A stretch of DNA of 64,000 bases from Shewanella olleyana (GTDB lineage: Bacteria; Pseudomonadota; Gammaproteobacteria; Enterobacterales; Shewanellaceae). The stretch lies in contig NZ_JAKILD010000013.1 of assembly GCF_023283825.1 (NCBI RefSeq), forward strand, positions 62,001 through 126,000, read 5' to 3'. Below, piece after piece: positions 9,319 to 19,100 of the stretch (position 1 is its first letter; each line of letters starts with the position of its first letter). The notes below the pieces were generated by a model, which was not told the DNA's origin, ran no database searches, and worked only from the letters and a program-made list of their open reading frames with translations. A program made the position numbers and the translations under genes.

Positions 9319-9990
9319 TTGAACCAGCAACCATCACCAGACGAGCAAGTATTCTTTACCTTATCACCAGGAAGAACGGTCGATATTCAAATTGATTTCC
9401 CTGTGAAATTTAGAACCAAAGCTATTTTGGTTGGCTTTGAGCTGGGTAAATATATTATTTTGAAGCACCCCGCACCGCAGCAAATGAAAAATTACAGCGA
9501 TGTATTTGTTGAAGGCAATGGTGTAGTGGTTCGTTATCTATTGGAAGGTCAACAGGGCGAGTGCTACGCCTTTAAATCGACCATTCGCAATATCACTAAA
9601 ATCCCAGAAAAGTTTATTTTTCTGTCTTACCCAAAGCAAATTGAAAACCGTCAGTTACGAACCCATCAACGCTTCGTCACGCATTTGCCAGCAGCTATCC
9701 AAGCAAAAGATGAAAATGATGCGAGCCATGGTACCCAACTAAAAGGCATTATTTCTGATATTTCATCCAAAGGCTGTGGCTTCGTATTTAAAACTGAGAA
9801 TCCGAATCTTAAAGTGAGTCAGAAAGACATTATTGTGATGATCCGTAATCCTAATAATGAAGGGGTTTTCATTCCTGCTAAGGTGTGTAATAGCCGCTTT
9901 GAAGACGGTAAGGTCAATGTTGGGATTAAGTTTGAAGACGATGATGAGCAAATCAAAACCTTACTCACTCAGCTGTATATTGATTTGTAA
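9319..9990 (+). CDS. PilZ domain protein, YcgR-like (c-di-GMP binding)
   Basis: A 223-residue protein with an N-terminal YcgR-type flagellar-brake fold (about residues 10-105) and a C-terminal PilZ domain. The c-di-GMP-binding residues are visible: RQLRTHQRF (arginine cluster, near residue 115) and ISDISSKGCGF (the D/NxSxxG motif, near residue 145). It should bind cyclic di-GMP and act on motility or surface functions from the cytoplasm. The start is a TTG with a poor ribosome site; no ATG occurs before residue 56, so TTG is the best available choice. A palindromic repeat lies directly upstream and a terminator directly downstream. Confidence 0.85.
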   Translation: MNQQPSPDEQVFFTLSPGRTVDIQIDFPVKFRTKAILVGFELGKYIILKHPAPQQMKNYSDVFVEGNGVVVRYLLEGQQGECYAFKSTIRNITKIPEKFIFLSYPKQIENRQLRTHQRFVTHLPAAIQAKDENDASHGTQLKGIISDISSKGCGFVFKTENPNLKVSQKDIIVMIRNPNNEGVFIPAKVCNSRFEDGKVNVGIKFEDDDEQIKTLLTQLYIDL

Positions 9991-10007
9991 GAATTAAAAA
10001 AGGCATT

Positions 10008-10039
10008 AAAAAAAGCGACTGTTATCAGTCGCTTTTTTT
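10008..10039. terminator. Bidirectional intrinsic terminator
   Basis: GCGACTG-TTAT-CAGTCGC flanked by A7 and T7 runs sits between the convergent PilZ and ribB genes, as expected for termination on both strands. Confidence 0.9.
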
Positions 10040-10066
10040 GTTTTCGTAGACGCTAAACTTTCAACA

Positions 10067-10723
10067 CTAGGCCAATTTCAAATCATGTTGCTGGCGGTAC
10101 ATCACCATGTCTTCAATCGTCAACACTGGCATATTGTGCTTAAGGCCAAATGCGACAATTTCAGGTGCTTTTGCCATGGTGCCATCTTCATTGGTCACTT
10201 CGCATAATACGCCAGCAGGTTGAAGCCCTGCCATTTGCATTAAGTCTACCGTGCCTTCGGTGTGGCCGCGACGAGACATTACACCGCCAGCGCGTGCGCG
10301 AAGTGGGAAAACATGCCCCGGGCGAGCCAGATCTGATGCTTTAGCATTAGCTGCAGTGGCGGTTTTTACTGTGGTAACACGATCTTGTGCTGAAACACCT
10401 GTGGTGACGCCTTCTTTAGCTTCAATAGACACAGTAAAAGCCGTTTGGTTAGCGCTATTGTTATCTTGCACCATTGGTGGCAGTTCAAGCTTGTTTGCTT
10501 GGTCATCAGTTAAGCATAAACACACAATACCGCTGCATTCGCGGATCATTAATGCCATTTGCTTGCTAGTAAGATGTTCTGCTGAATAGATAATATCGCC
10601 TTCATTTTCACGATCTTCATCGTCGAGCAATAATACGCCGTTACCTAGACGTAATGCAGCTAAGGCTTTTTCAACACGTTCGATAGGATCGCCAAAAGGC
10701 GAAAGTAGTGATAACTGATTCAT
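10067..10723 (-). CDS. ribB: 3,4-dihydroxy-2-butanone-4-phosphate synthase
   Basis: A 218-residue stand-alone RibB, matching the E. coli protein (217). Visible family motifs are the acidic loop [12 protein letters not shown], the GIVCL segment, and [24 protein letters not shown] near residue 137, which holds substrate-binding Arg and His residues. It converts ribulose 5-phosphate to the four-carbon precursor of riboflavin plus formate. There is no fused GTP cyclohydrolase II domain. AGGAG precedes the ATG. A full FMN riboswitch lies in the leader, so expression should fall when FMN is abundant. Confidence 0.97.
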   Translation of the reverse strand: MNQLSLLSPFGDPIERVEKALAALRLGNGVLLLDDEDRENEGDIIYSAEHLTSKQMALMIRECSGIVCLCLTDDQANKLELPPMVQDNNSANQTAFTVSIEAKEGVTTGVSAQDRVTTVKTATAANAKASDLARPGHVFPLRARAGGVMSRRGHTEGTVDLMQMAGLQPAGVLCEVTNEDGTMAKAPEIVAFGLKHNMPVLTIEDMVMYRQQHDLKLA

Positions 10724-10819
10724 GGTTAACTCCTAAAAAATACCAGAATCAGGGCTTTAAAGAGGGGTTTTACGCCAAACGAAATACACCAGCAAGCATA
10801 GGCTCACTGGCGTATTTCT

Positions 10820-10990
10820 ATTCTCTCTCATCCGGACTATAACCGTCGGCTCTGGAATAGTAGACATTACATCTACATCACCAAATCTGCTGACCTCGAC
10901 GAATCGAGCGCTCGCGGGCTTAGTTAAGATTACATAAAGGTAAGTTAACATCACCGCCGGTGGGGAATTTCGCCCCGCCCTGAGAATTAA
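10820..10990 (-). promoter_or_regulatory. FMN riboswitch (RFN element) in the ribB leader
   Basis: Read on the minus strand, the RFN hallmarks occur in order: CTCAGGGCGGGGCGAAATTC, CCCACCGGCGGTGAT, AGCCCGCGAGC, GGTCAGCAGATTTGGTG, CCAGAGCCGACGGT, and TATAGTCCGGATGAGAGAGAA. Downstream, GAAATACGCCAG pairs with CTGGTGTATTTC, forming a likely expression-platform hairpin (about 10771-10818) without a clear U-run. This suggests control by access to the ribosome site or by an antiterminator rather than a simple terminator. Confidence 0.95.
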
Positions 10991-11227
10991 AATAACCTGC
11001 TCACACCCAATGTGTGAACAGCGCCGCCATGGTAAGCCAAAACGCTCGTTTAAAAAAGTGTTAACGCTCACAGAGGCGACAATTATTTATTCAATATCGA
11101 AGGTTAACCTTTATCAAATAGATTTTTGTATAAGTTGTTCTATTTAATGATTTGTTAATTTAGTAAGCAGGCTTGATAGCTGGTATGACCTCTGTTAGCC
11201 TGTTTCGTTCACATGGAGTAGTAGTAT

Positions 11228-11782
11228 ATGAATTTATATTTCCGCCTAATTTGGTTGATGTTTTGGCGCAACCGTCAGGCAAAAAAAATAGGCTTTTTAG
11301 ATACCAGCCGAATTAGTTACCGCGCTTGGCCACTTGATTGCGACATCAATATGCATTTAACCAATTCTCGTTATCCTGCGTTTATGGATCTTGCTCGTAC
11401 CCATATGATTGCCGAAATGGGATTAATGAAAAAATTCCTTAAACTTAAATGGCTACCTATCGTGAACGCGTCGGAGTTTACTTTTTTCCGTGATATTAAA
11501 CCGATGGAAAAATTTGAAATTGAAACTCGCATTGTTGGCTGGGATGAGAAGTATTTTTATATCGAACAACGTTTCGTGACTGCTAGAGGCCTGCATTGCA
11601 TCATGCATGTTCGCGGTGTGTTCATCTGTAAAGGTAAACAAGTACCGATTACTGAACTGGTTGAAGCGGGTGGCTATTTCGGCCCAACCCCTGAAATGCC
11701 GCCTGAAATTGTTAAGTGGAAAGAGTTTTTACAAGTTAAGAAAGAGCAAAACAGCGCGCCTAAATTGAGTTTAGCGTCGTAA
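11228..11782 (+). CDS. Thioesterase family protein (hotdog fold, 4HBT-like)
   Basis: A 184-residue hotdog-fold protein. YRAWPLDCDINMHLTNSRYPAFMDLAR near residue 36 is the acyl-CoA thioesterase signature, in which D-x-N-x-H-(L/M)-(N/T)-N-x-x-Y contains the catalytic Asp. The N-terminal segment (LYFRLIWLMFWRN) is hydrophobic and may attach the protein to the membrane. Family members hydrolyse acyl-CoA or related thioesters; the chain-length preference cannot be predicted. GGAG stands 9 bases before the ATG. It lies 45 bases before the Tag-like gene on the same strand and the two may be co-transcribed. Confidence 0.82.
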   Translation: MNLYFRLIWLMFWRNRQAKKIGFLDTSRISYRAWPLDCDINMHLTNSRYPAFMDLARTHMIAEMGLMKKFLKLKWLPIVNASEFTFFRDIKPMEKFEIETRIVGWDEKYFYIEQRFVTARGLHCIMHVRGVFICKGKQVPITELVEAGGYFGPTPEMPPEIVKWKEFLQVKKEQNSAPKLSLAS

Positions 11783-11827
11783 GCGTTATCATATCCATAA
11801 TTGATAGCGTATTGAGTAGGTAGCACT

Positions 11828-12517
11828 GTGGCAAAACTAGAAAAATTTAGCGATATATTTGATCGTGCAGCTGAACGAAAAGGCGGCGCCAAAGCGTTAG
11901 GTTTGTTAATGCCACAATCATTGGAAGCTGATGAAATTGGTCAGTATTCTGATGCTCAGTTGTTGTCAGCCATGAGCAAACAAGTATTTCAGAGTGGCTT
12001 TGTCTGGCGGGTGGTTGAAAACAAATGGCCTGCCTATGAAGAAGCTTTCTTTAATTTTGAGCCTTTTAAAGTATTAATGCTGTCGCCTGATCAGATCCAA
12101 CAAAGAGCATCTGATGCAACACTGATACGCCATCAAAAGAAAACCCAATCAATTGTCGATAATGCCTATATGGTTCAGCAGCTTGCTGCTGAGAATGGCA
12201 GTTTTGCTGAGTTTATTGCTAATTGGCCAGAAGAAGACATCACTCTATTATGGCAAGCGTTAAAAAAGAAAGGCAGTCGCTTAGGCGGCAATACTGGCCC
12301 TTATTTTTTGCGCACCATAGGCAAAGACACTTTTTTATTAACCAATGATGTGAAATCTTATTTAACAGCCACCAAGGTTGTTGATGCTGGTTTTACTTCA
12401 CAAACGGCGCTTCGCCAAGCACAGGCGGCTTTTAATCATTGGCAACAAGAGTCTGGTTTGAGCCTTGCGCATATCAGCCGCATTATTTCTTTGGGAGTGG
12501 GTGATAATCGGGTTTAG
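11828..12517 (+). CDS. DNA-3-methyladenine glycosylase I-like protein (divergent Tag family)
   Basis: A 229-residue protein of the HhH-type methyladenine glycosylase family. The core aligns with E. coli Tag: QSGFVWRVVENKWPAYEEAFFNF corresponds to the QAGLSW segment, and LIRHQKKTQSIVDNA to IIRHRGKIQAIIGNA. Typical Tag features are missing: there is no N-terminal Cys or C-terminal CxxxC/His set for the structural zinc, and the position of the base-binding Glu of Tag (E38) holds Gln. Removal of 3-methyladenine is therefore uncertain. The start is a GTG; no ATG fits. It lies downstream of the thioesterase gene and ends 5 bases before a palindromic repeat. Confidence 0.75.
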   Translation: MAKLEKFSDIFDRAAERKGGAKALGLLMPQSLEADEIGQYSDAQLLSAMSKQVFQSGFVWRVVENKWPAYEEAFFNFEPFKVLMLSPDQIQQRASDATLIRHQKKTQSIVDNAYMVQQLAAENGSFAEFIANWPEEDITLLWQALKKKGSRLGGNTGPYFLRTIGKDTFLLTNDVKSYLTATKVVDAGFTSQTALRQAQAAFNHWQQESGLSLAHISRIISLGVGDNRV

Positions 12518-12521
12518 CCTC

Positions 12522-12787
12522 TATACCCAAACAAGCTGAAGATGCTCGATTTCAGCAAGAATTTACACGCGTTTAGGCAAGGCATTGATTGCGGATAATG
12601 GTTATTCCCTTTTCAAAATCAATAACGCAGCATAAACGCGTGTAAAACTTGCCCTCAGGGAGTTTCACCGTGTTCCCACTACGTTGTTGCGCTAATTTAT
12701 AAGGTACCTACATTACCGCATTAACGCGCCTAGTATTGAAAACACGGTGAAGCTCTGAAACACGTATCTTCAAGTTGTTTGGGTATA
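12522..12787. repeat. Composite palindromic repeat element between convergent genes
   Basis: The outer ends TATACCCAAACAA (12522-12534) and TTGTTTGGGTATA (12775-12787) are perfect inverted copies and extend imperfectly through a GAAGAT-type segment. Inside are two further palindromes: TTTACACGCGTTTA with TAAACGCGTGTAAA, and TTTCACCGTGTT with AACACGGTGAA. The element fills the whole gap between the Tag-like gene and the TetR gene and could act as a two-way terminator. Similar TATACCCAAACAA-ended units are, from memory, common in Shewanella and Vibrionales. Confidence 0.75.
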
Positions 12788-12792
12788 TAAGG

Positions 12793-13425
12793 CTAAGCTG
12801 ATGCTATTTGATAGCGGCATAAGAACATTTTTGCGACTTCGTTAGCAATACTCACTTGTTCATCATGATTGAGTCTTTCAGCAAACTGCATCACTTGTGG
12901 CCAAAAGCAGCTGCCTTTTATCAGGCTATGTATTTGCTGTAATGCCAGCTCTTCATTAGCTACCGATATTTTTTTGTCGGCTATAGCTTCTCTTATCCAG
13001 CGCATGGTGGCGCTTTCTTGTTTTTTGACCCGCTGAAATTCTTTATTCATTGACTCTGGAGTATAAAAAAAGTGACCAATAGCCATACGTGTCAGTTCAA
13101 TGTATTCCTGACTACTAATGAAGTTAACTTCTTTAAATACCACTTCCGAAAGCTGCTCAAGTAGCGGTCTGTCACTCTGATATTCAGCGACGTTATGCTT
13201 TAAAGAGCGGTCCCATAAATCAGCCATCAAGGTCATGACAATCGCTTCTTTGGTATCGAAGTGATTGTAAACAGTACGTTTAGATACGCCTGCTACCTCA
13301 GCGAGTTTATCCATACTTGTTGCAGCAACCCCAAATTCTGTAAAGGTCACTTTAGCGGCATTGATAATATCTGCTCGCTTTATCTGGCTTAAGGTCATTT
13401 TTTCTTTAGGCATCGTTTGGCTCAA
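12793..13425 (-). CDS. TetR/AcrR family transcriptional regulator
   Basis: A 210-residue regulator. The N-terminal helix-turn-helix (about residues 15-60) includes FTEFGVAATSMDKLAEVAGVSK followed by RTVYNHFDTKEAIV, the typical TetR recognition region; the C-terminal helices form the ligand domain. It is divergent from the metallo-hydrolase gene, and two matching 21-bp palindromes lie between the two starts, so it very probably represses itself and its neighbour. The inducer is unknown. A distant possibility is that it also acts on the RND pump that follows the hydrolase gene. Confidence 0.92.
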   Translation of the reverse strand: MSQTMPKEKMTLSQIKRADIINAAKVTFTEFGVAATSMDKLAEVAGVSKRTVYNHFDTKEAIVMTLMADLWDRSLKHNVAEYQSDRPLLEQLSEVVFKEVNFISSQEYIELTRMAIGHFFYTPESMNKEFQRVKKQESATMRWIREAIADKKISVANEELALQQIHSLIKGSCFWPQVMQFAERLNHDEQVSIANEVAKMFLCRYQIASA

Positions 13426-13441
13426 TCAGTAAATCTGTAGA

Positions 13442-13502
13442 TATTCTACACTGGGCAGTTTACTTTTCAATCATATTTTAATAAACTGCACCGTGTAGTT
13501 TA
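13442..13502. promoter_or_regulatory. Double operator between the TetR gene and the metallo-hydrolase gene
   Basis: Two 21-bp sites, at 13442-13462 and 13482-13502, are inverted relative to each other. Their cores CTACACTGGGCAGTTTA and TAAACTGCACCGTGTAG agree at 14 of 17 positions after inversion, and the second is itself palindromic (TAAACT...AGTTTA). Centres are 40 bp apart, close to four helical turns. The location and symmetry are those of TetR-family operators; the binding protein is inferred to be the adjacent regulator. Confidence 0.7.
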
Positions 13503-13517
13503 CTTTTTGTGTTAAAA

Positions 13518-14609
13518 ATGAAATATCTGTGGATTTTTGTAGGAGTTTTAGTGATGGCATTTTCAATTAAAGCAATATTCGGTAATAACAAAGCTGAAGC
13601 TGTGAAATTTGAAAATACCGATATTGCCTATCAATCTAGCTTAAGTGATATTTGGAGCATTGCTAAAAGTTATATGACGACAAAAAGGCTGCATCCAGCC
13701 CCTGAAGTTGAGGTCCCAGTTCAGCCTATTACAGCAACAAGCCTGAGTTTTTCAACTGAAGATCAAATTTTTCGTCTGGGTCACTCAACATTATTAATTC
13801 GTATTGATGGCGAATATATCCTTTTAGATCCTGTATTTAGTCAACGAGCTTCGCCTGTGCAATGGGCTGGACCAAAACGTTTTCATCAATCTCCAATAAA
13901 TATTGAACAATTACCTCCTATTAAGGCGGTCATTATTAGTCATGACCATTATGATCATCTAGATAAAGCGGCTGTGACAGAACTGAAAGACAAGGTTCAG
14001 TATTTTGTGACACCTGAAAAAGTGGGCAATCATCTTATTGAGTGGGGCGTTGAACCTAGCAAGGTGAATCAGCTGTCTTGGTGGCAAGAACTTCAATTAG
14101 ATGATTTAACGTTAGTCGCAACGCCAGCACAGCACTTTTCTGGCCGTGGTTTATTTGACCGTGATACCACTTTGTGGGCGAGCTGGGTCATTAAAGGGAA
14201 ACAAAGTAAGTTATTTTTTAGTGGTGATGGTGGTTACTTTCCAGGTTTTAAAGAAATTGGCGAGCGTTATGGCCCATTTAATATCACCATGATTGAAACG
14301 GGTGCCTATAATGATTTATGGAGTGACATTCATATGATGCCTGAGCAAAGCTTGCAGGCCCATATCGATTTAAACGGTGACAATTTTCATCAAGCTGCCA
14401 TGTTACCCATTCACAATGGGACATTTGATTTAGCCTTGCATGATTGGTTTGAGCCATTAGAGCGGATTGTGCATTTAGGCGAGCAGGCAAATGTTCATGT
14501 CGTCACTCCTATTTTTGGAGAGGCTGTGTCAGTTAAATCTGCGATGAAAACTGAGCGTTGGTGGCGTGAAATGTTACTGAGCGAGGAGTTATCGCTACAA
14601 GCTCAATAA
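13518..14609 (+). CDS. MBL fold metallo-hydrolase, membrane-anchored (NAPE-PLD/UlaG-like)
   Basis: A 363-residue protein with one N-terminal membrane segment (YLWIFVGVLVMAFSIKAIFG) and a metallo-beta-lactamase fold. The dinuclear metal motif is HDHYDHLD, with His142, His144, Asp146 and His147; later ligands are likely in PAQHFSG, SGDGGYFPG and PIHNGTFDL. Such proteins include N-acyl phospholipid phospholipases and sugar lactonases; the substrate here is unknown. ATG at 13518 is chosen; a GTG three codons earlier is possible. Neither has a Shine-Dalgarno sequence, and the operator ends only 15 bases before the ATG, so the mRNA may be leaderless. Control by the divergent TetR protein is likely. 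Confidence 0.85.
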   Translation: MKYLWIFVGVLVMAFSIKAIFGNNKAEAVKFENTDIAYQSSLSDIWSIAKSYMTTKRLHPAPEVEVPVQPITATSLSFSTEDQIFRLGHSTLLIRIDGEYILLDPVFSQRASPVQWAGPKRFHQSPINIEQLPPIKAVIISHDHYDHLDKAAVTELKDKVQYFVTPEKVGNHLIEWGVEPSKVNQLSWWQELQLDDLTLVATPAQHFSGRGLFDRDTTLWASWVIKGKQSKLFFSGDGGYFPGFKEIGERYGPFNITMIETGAYNDLWSDIHMMPEQSLQAHIDLNGDNFHQAAMLPIHNGTFDLALHDWFEPLERIVHLGEQANVHVVTPIFGEAVSVKSAMKTERWWREMLLSEELSLQAQ

Positions 14610-14994
14610 TTTTTATTGAGAAAATAGAAAAATATCTGGTTTAACCTAAACTAAACCAAATAAAATACTATTTCATATGCATTTTTTTTAACGTTATGTT
14701 GTATATTGGAGTTTTACGAACTTATTTGCGTGTAACGTTTTTGTAACATTTATAGATTGTAATTTTTGTTGGAATAGAATTTTTAACATATTTAAAACAA
14801 AGCCGCTAAGCTTATTATTTGTTTACAATTTATAATATTTTAAATGGTAGTTGAGTTTGAGTGGGTGTGCGTTATGTGCGATAACAGTGCCCATCAAAAA
14901 GAAGTGAATTATAACGTTAGGATTATCGCTATTCGTAATCGTGGTGCAATGAAGCAGACGGTTACAGATGATGTCATTAGGAGTAAGAACAGTC
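14610..14994. other. Intergenic region upstream of the RND pump operon
   Basis: A very A+T-rich stretch of about 385 bases. CTCAATAA-TTT-TTATTGAG overlaps the end of the hydrolase gene but has no T-run after it. The rest must contain the pump promoter; no operator-like palindrome was recognised. Confidence 0.35.
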
Positions 14995-16140
14995 ATGCAC
15001 AAAGCACTGAAAATAGCCTCAGTTATCACTGCGGCTTTATGGATTACAGCTTGTGGTCAAGCCGAACAGGCTCAAACCCAGCAAAAAGCACCCCCCGTTC
15101 CAGTAGGAGTGTTGAGCGTGACTGAGCAATCTCAAGCTATCCAAGTTGAGTTACCAGGTCGTAGCCGCGCGTTTTTAGAAGCAGAAGTACGTCCTCAGGT
15201 TTCAGGTATTATCACTAACCGTGGTTTTGTTGAAGGTAAAGATGTTGAAGCGGGTCAATCACTTTATCAAATTGATGCGGCAACTTATGAAGCTGCGCTA
15301 ATTAGTGCAGAGGCTGATTTAGCTAGTGCGAACGCTTCTTTAGCTTCGGCAAAAGCAACAGCTGACCGCTATGCTGCACTTGTTGAAACAAATGCAATCA
15401 GTAAACAAGATTTTGATGAAGCAGATGCGGCTTACAAAGAAGCGATTGCAAATGTGACCGTAGCCAAAGCTGCGATTAACACAGCAAACATTAATCTTGA
15501 GTATACTGAAGTTAAAGCGCCTATTTCTGGACGTATTGGTAAATCTAGTGTGACACCAGGTGCATTAGTTACTGCAAACCAAGTTTTGCCATTGGCTAAA
15601 ATTCAACAGCTTGACCCTATTAATGTTGATATTGCTCAATCAAGCGCGCAGCTACTTCGTTTAAAGGCCAAACTGAAAGCGGGTAAGTTACAACAAAGTG
15701 ACAACGCTGAAGTGAAGCTAATTTTAGAAGATGGCACCACGTATGATCAAGCGGGTATTTTACAGTTTGCAGAAGTCAGTGTTGGTGAGGCAACAGGTTC
15801 TGTAACTTTACGAGCAGAGTTTCCGAACCCTGACGGGGTGTTATTACCTGGCATGTATGTACGAGCAATTTTAAATGCAGGTCAAGATCCAAAAGCGATT
15901 TTAGTGCCTCAAAAAGCAATTACTCGCAACACCAAAGGTGAAGCGATGGCTATGGTTGTCGGTGCTGACAATAAAGTTGAGTCGCGTATTGTGACCACTG
16001 CTGAAGTCATAAAAAACCAATGGCGTATTACTGATGGTTTACAAGCTGGCGATAAGCTAATTGTTGATGGCTTACAGAAAGTTCGTGTTGGTTCGGAAGT
16101 AACTCCTCAAGTATTAACAGCTGACTCTCAACCAAAGTAG
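14995..16140 (+). CDS. RND efflux periplasmic adaptor subunit (AcrA/MexA type), lipoprotein
   Basis: A 381-residue membrane fusion protein. The signal peptide ends in a lipobox (ITAC, Cys at residue 20), so it should be lipid-anchored to the inner membrane and reach into the periplasm. Lipoyl halves (VRPQVSGIITNRGFVEGKDV and VKAPISGRIGKS) flank an alpha-helical hairpin rich in Ala (about residues 95-160); a beta-barrel and membrane-proximal domain follow. AGGAG at 14979-14983 supports this ATG rather than two ATGs just upstream. The pump gene starts 9 bases after the stop. No TolC-like gene is adjacent, so a TolC protein encoded elsewhere must complete the channel. Confidence 0.94.
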   Translation: MHKALKIASVITAALWITACGQAEQAQTQQKAPPVPVGVLSVTEQSQAIQVELPGRSRAFLEAEVRPQVSGIITNRGFVEGKDVEAGQSLYQIDAATYEAALISAEADLASANASLASAKATADRYAALVETNAISKQDFDEADAAYKEAIANVTVAKAAINTANINLEYTEVKAPISGRIGKSSVTPGALVTANQVLPLAKIQQLDPINVDIAQSSAQLLRLKAKLKAGKLQQSDNAEVKLILEDGTTYDQAGILQFAEVSVGEATGSVTLRAEFPNPDGVLLPGMYVRAILNAGQDPKAILVPQKAITRNTKGEAMAMVVGADNKVESRIVTTAEVIKNQWRITDGLQAGDKLIVDGLQKVRVGSEVTPQVLTADSQPK

Positions 16141-16149
16141 GATTTTTTT

Positions 16150-19100
16150 ATGGCTCGTTATTTTATCGATCGCCCTATTTTTGCTTGGGTGATTTCAATT
16201 TTGATTATGCTGGCAGGGATCTTAGCCATTAGAGGTCTGCCGGTTGCGCAATATCCAAGTATTGCTCCGCCAACAGTAGTTATTGATGCCTTTTACCCTG
16301 GTGCTTCAGCTAAGACCATGGAAGATACGGTGACTCAGGTTATTGAGCAGCGTATGACTGGCCTTGATCATTTGAGATATATCTCGTCAAGCAGTGATAG
16401 CTTTGGTAACGCGACAATTACCTTAACCTTCAATGCTGAAGCTGATCCAGATATTGCTCAAGTACAGGTACAGAATAAATTACAAGCGGCAATGACTTTG
16501 CTACCGCTAGAAGTACAATCGCAAGGCGTTAACGTTAATAAATCCAGTGCGGGTTTCTTAATGGTCGCTGCGTTTGTATCAGAGGATGGCTCGCTGGGTA
16601 AAAACGATATTGCAGATTATGTTGCTGCAAACATCCAAGATCCAATGAGCCGTGTACCTGGAGTCGGTGAGTTACAGTTATTCGGTGCGCAATATGCGAT
16701 GCGTATATGGCTCGATCCACTCAAATTAACTCAATATAACTTAACCAGTATTGATGTAATGGCTGCGATTAAAGAGCAAAATGCTCAAGTATCAGCAGGT
16801 CAATTAGGTGGCGCACCTGCAATGCCTGGGCAAGAGTTAAATGCTACGGTTACAGCGCAAAGCCGATTACAAACCCCTGAGCAGTTCCGAGAGATTATTC
16901 TTAAATCTGATATGTCAGGCGCCAATGTCTACTTAAATGACGTTGCGCGTGTTGAATTAGGCGCAGAAAGCTACTCGGTTGAGTCATTCTATAATGGCAA
17001 GCCTGCATCTGGTTTAGCCTTTAAGCTTGCAACAGGTGCTAATGCACTTGATACTGCCAATAATATTCGTGAAAAACTAGACGAGTTACAAGCTTATTTC
17101 CCTGATGGTCTGGTGATTCATTATCCATATGACACGACTCCATTTGTTGAGAAATCAATTGAAGGTGTTGTCCACACCATTCTCGAAGCAATTGTTCTTG
17201 TTTTCTTGATCATGTTCTTGTTCCTACAAAACTTCAGATCAACACTGATCCCAACAATTGCTATTCCAGTTGTGTTATTGGGTACGTTTGCTGTTTTATC
17301 TGCTTTGGGCTTCTCAATCAACACCTTGACCATGTTCGCTATGGTACTGGCTATTGGCTTGCTGGTGGATGACGCCATTGTTGTGGTGGAAAACGTTGAA
17401 CGGGTAATGTCTGAAGAGGGACTCAGTCCGCTAGAGGCGACGCGTAAATCGATGGATCAAATTACCGGTGCCTTGATTGGTATTGGTTTAACACTATCCG
17501 CAGTATTTGTTCCAATGGCATTTATGTCGGGTTCTACCGGTGTTATTTATCGTCAGTTCTCGGTGACGATTGTGACGGCAATGGCATTGTCGGTCTTTGT
17601 GGCGATGGTTTTAACTCCTGCACTTTGTGCAACTCTTCTCAAGCCGCTGCCAAAGGGTCATACCCATATTAATACCGGATTCTTCGGTTGGTTTAACCGT
17701 AGTTTTGACAAGTTAACCTCGCGTTATGAGGGCACTGTTGCCGGTATCTTAAAGCGAATTGTTCGCATGATGGGTGTTTATATCGTCATTGTCGTTGCAA
17801 CCGCGTGGATGTTCATGCGTATGCCTACAGCATTCCTACCTGATGAAGATCAAGGGATCATGTTCACACAGGCTATTTTGCCAACCAACTCGACTCAAGA
17901 AAGTACAGTTAATGTATTGAGTGAGATCAATGATTACTACCTAGCAGAAGAAAAAGGTAACGTTAAATCTGTATTTAGCGTTGCAGGCTTCAGCTTTGCA
18001 GGTATGGGTCAAAACATGGGCATGTCATTTGTTGGTCTTGAAGATTGGTCCGAACGTAGTGAGCCTGGACAAGACGTGCAGTCTATTTCAGCTCGAGCGA
18101 TGGGCAGGTTCATGCAGATCAAAGAAGCCATGGTGTTTTCCTTTGTGCCGCCAGCGGTAATTGAGCTAGGTACTGCCAATGGTTTTGATCTTTACTTACA
18201 AGACCGGAGTGGTCAAGGACATGACGCCTTGATTGCTGCACGTAACCAGTTACTGGGTATGGCAGCGCAAAATCCGAATCTTGTCGGTGTTCGTCCAAAT
18301 GGCCAAGAAGATGCGCCAATGTACGAAATCCAAGTGGATCAGGCTAAAATTCGTGCTCTTGGCGTTGATATTGATAATGTAAATAGCGTACTCGCAACAG
18401 CTTGGGGTGGCTCTTATGTGAATGACTTTATTGACCGTGGCCGTGTGAAGAAGGTTTACCTTCAAGGTGATGCACAGTATCGCATGCAACCAAGTGATTT
18501 AGACACTTGGTACGTACGAAACTCAGAAGGCGAAATGGTGCCGTTCTCAGCTTTCGCTTCAGGTAAGTGGAATTTTGGTTCGCCGCAATTACAACGCTTT
18601 AATGGTTTACCGGCTGTTAATATTCAAGGTGCGACTATGCCTGGGTACAGCACCGGTGATGCGATGTTAGATCTAGAAGAAATGGCTAAGCAATTACCAC
18701 CTGGATTCGGTCTTGAGTGGAACGGTCTATCATTTGAGGAACGTTTATCAGGCAACCAAGCACCAGCATTGTATGCGCTATCTATTTTAGTCGTATTCCT
18801 TGTATTGGCGGCCTTGTATGAAAGTTGGTCTGTACCATTTGCGGTAATTTTAGTTGTGCCTCTTGGGGTTGTTGGAGCAATTATTGCGATGAATGGTCGT
18901 GGTTTACCTAATGACGTATTCTTCCAGGTAGGTCTATTAACGACAGTGGGACTTGCGACCAAGAACGCCATTTTGATTGTGGAATTTGCTAAAGAATTCT
19001 ACGATAAAGGTGCCGGTTTGATTGAAGCGACGCTGCATGCTGTACGGGTACGTTTACGTCCAATCCTGATGACTTCTTTAGCATTTGGTCTAGGTGTTGT

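Noticed and set aside
9763-9951. Minus-strand frame inside the PilZ gene
   Set aside because: It is a shadow of the PilZ coding sequence and has no ribosome site.
10757-11071. Open frame of 104 codons upstream of ribB on the minus strand
   Set aside because: It lies across the FMN riboswitch and its expression platform; the RNA element explains the sequence and there is no protein-like content.
14844-15125. 93-codon plus-strand frame overlapping the RND adaptor start
   Set aside because: It overlaps the adaptor gene in another frame, lacks a ribosome site and reads as basic, serine-rich noise.
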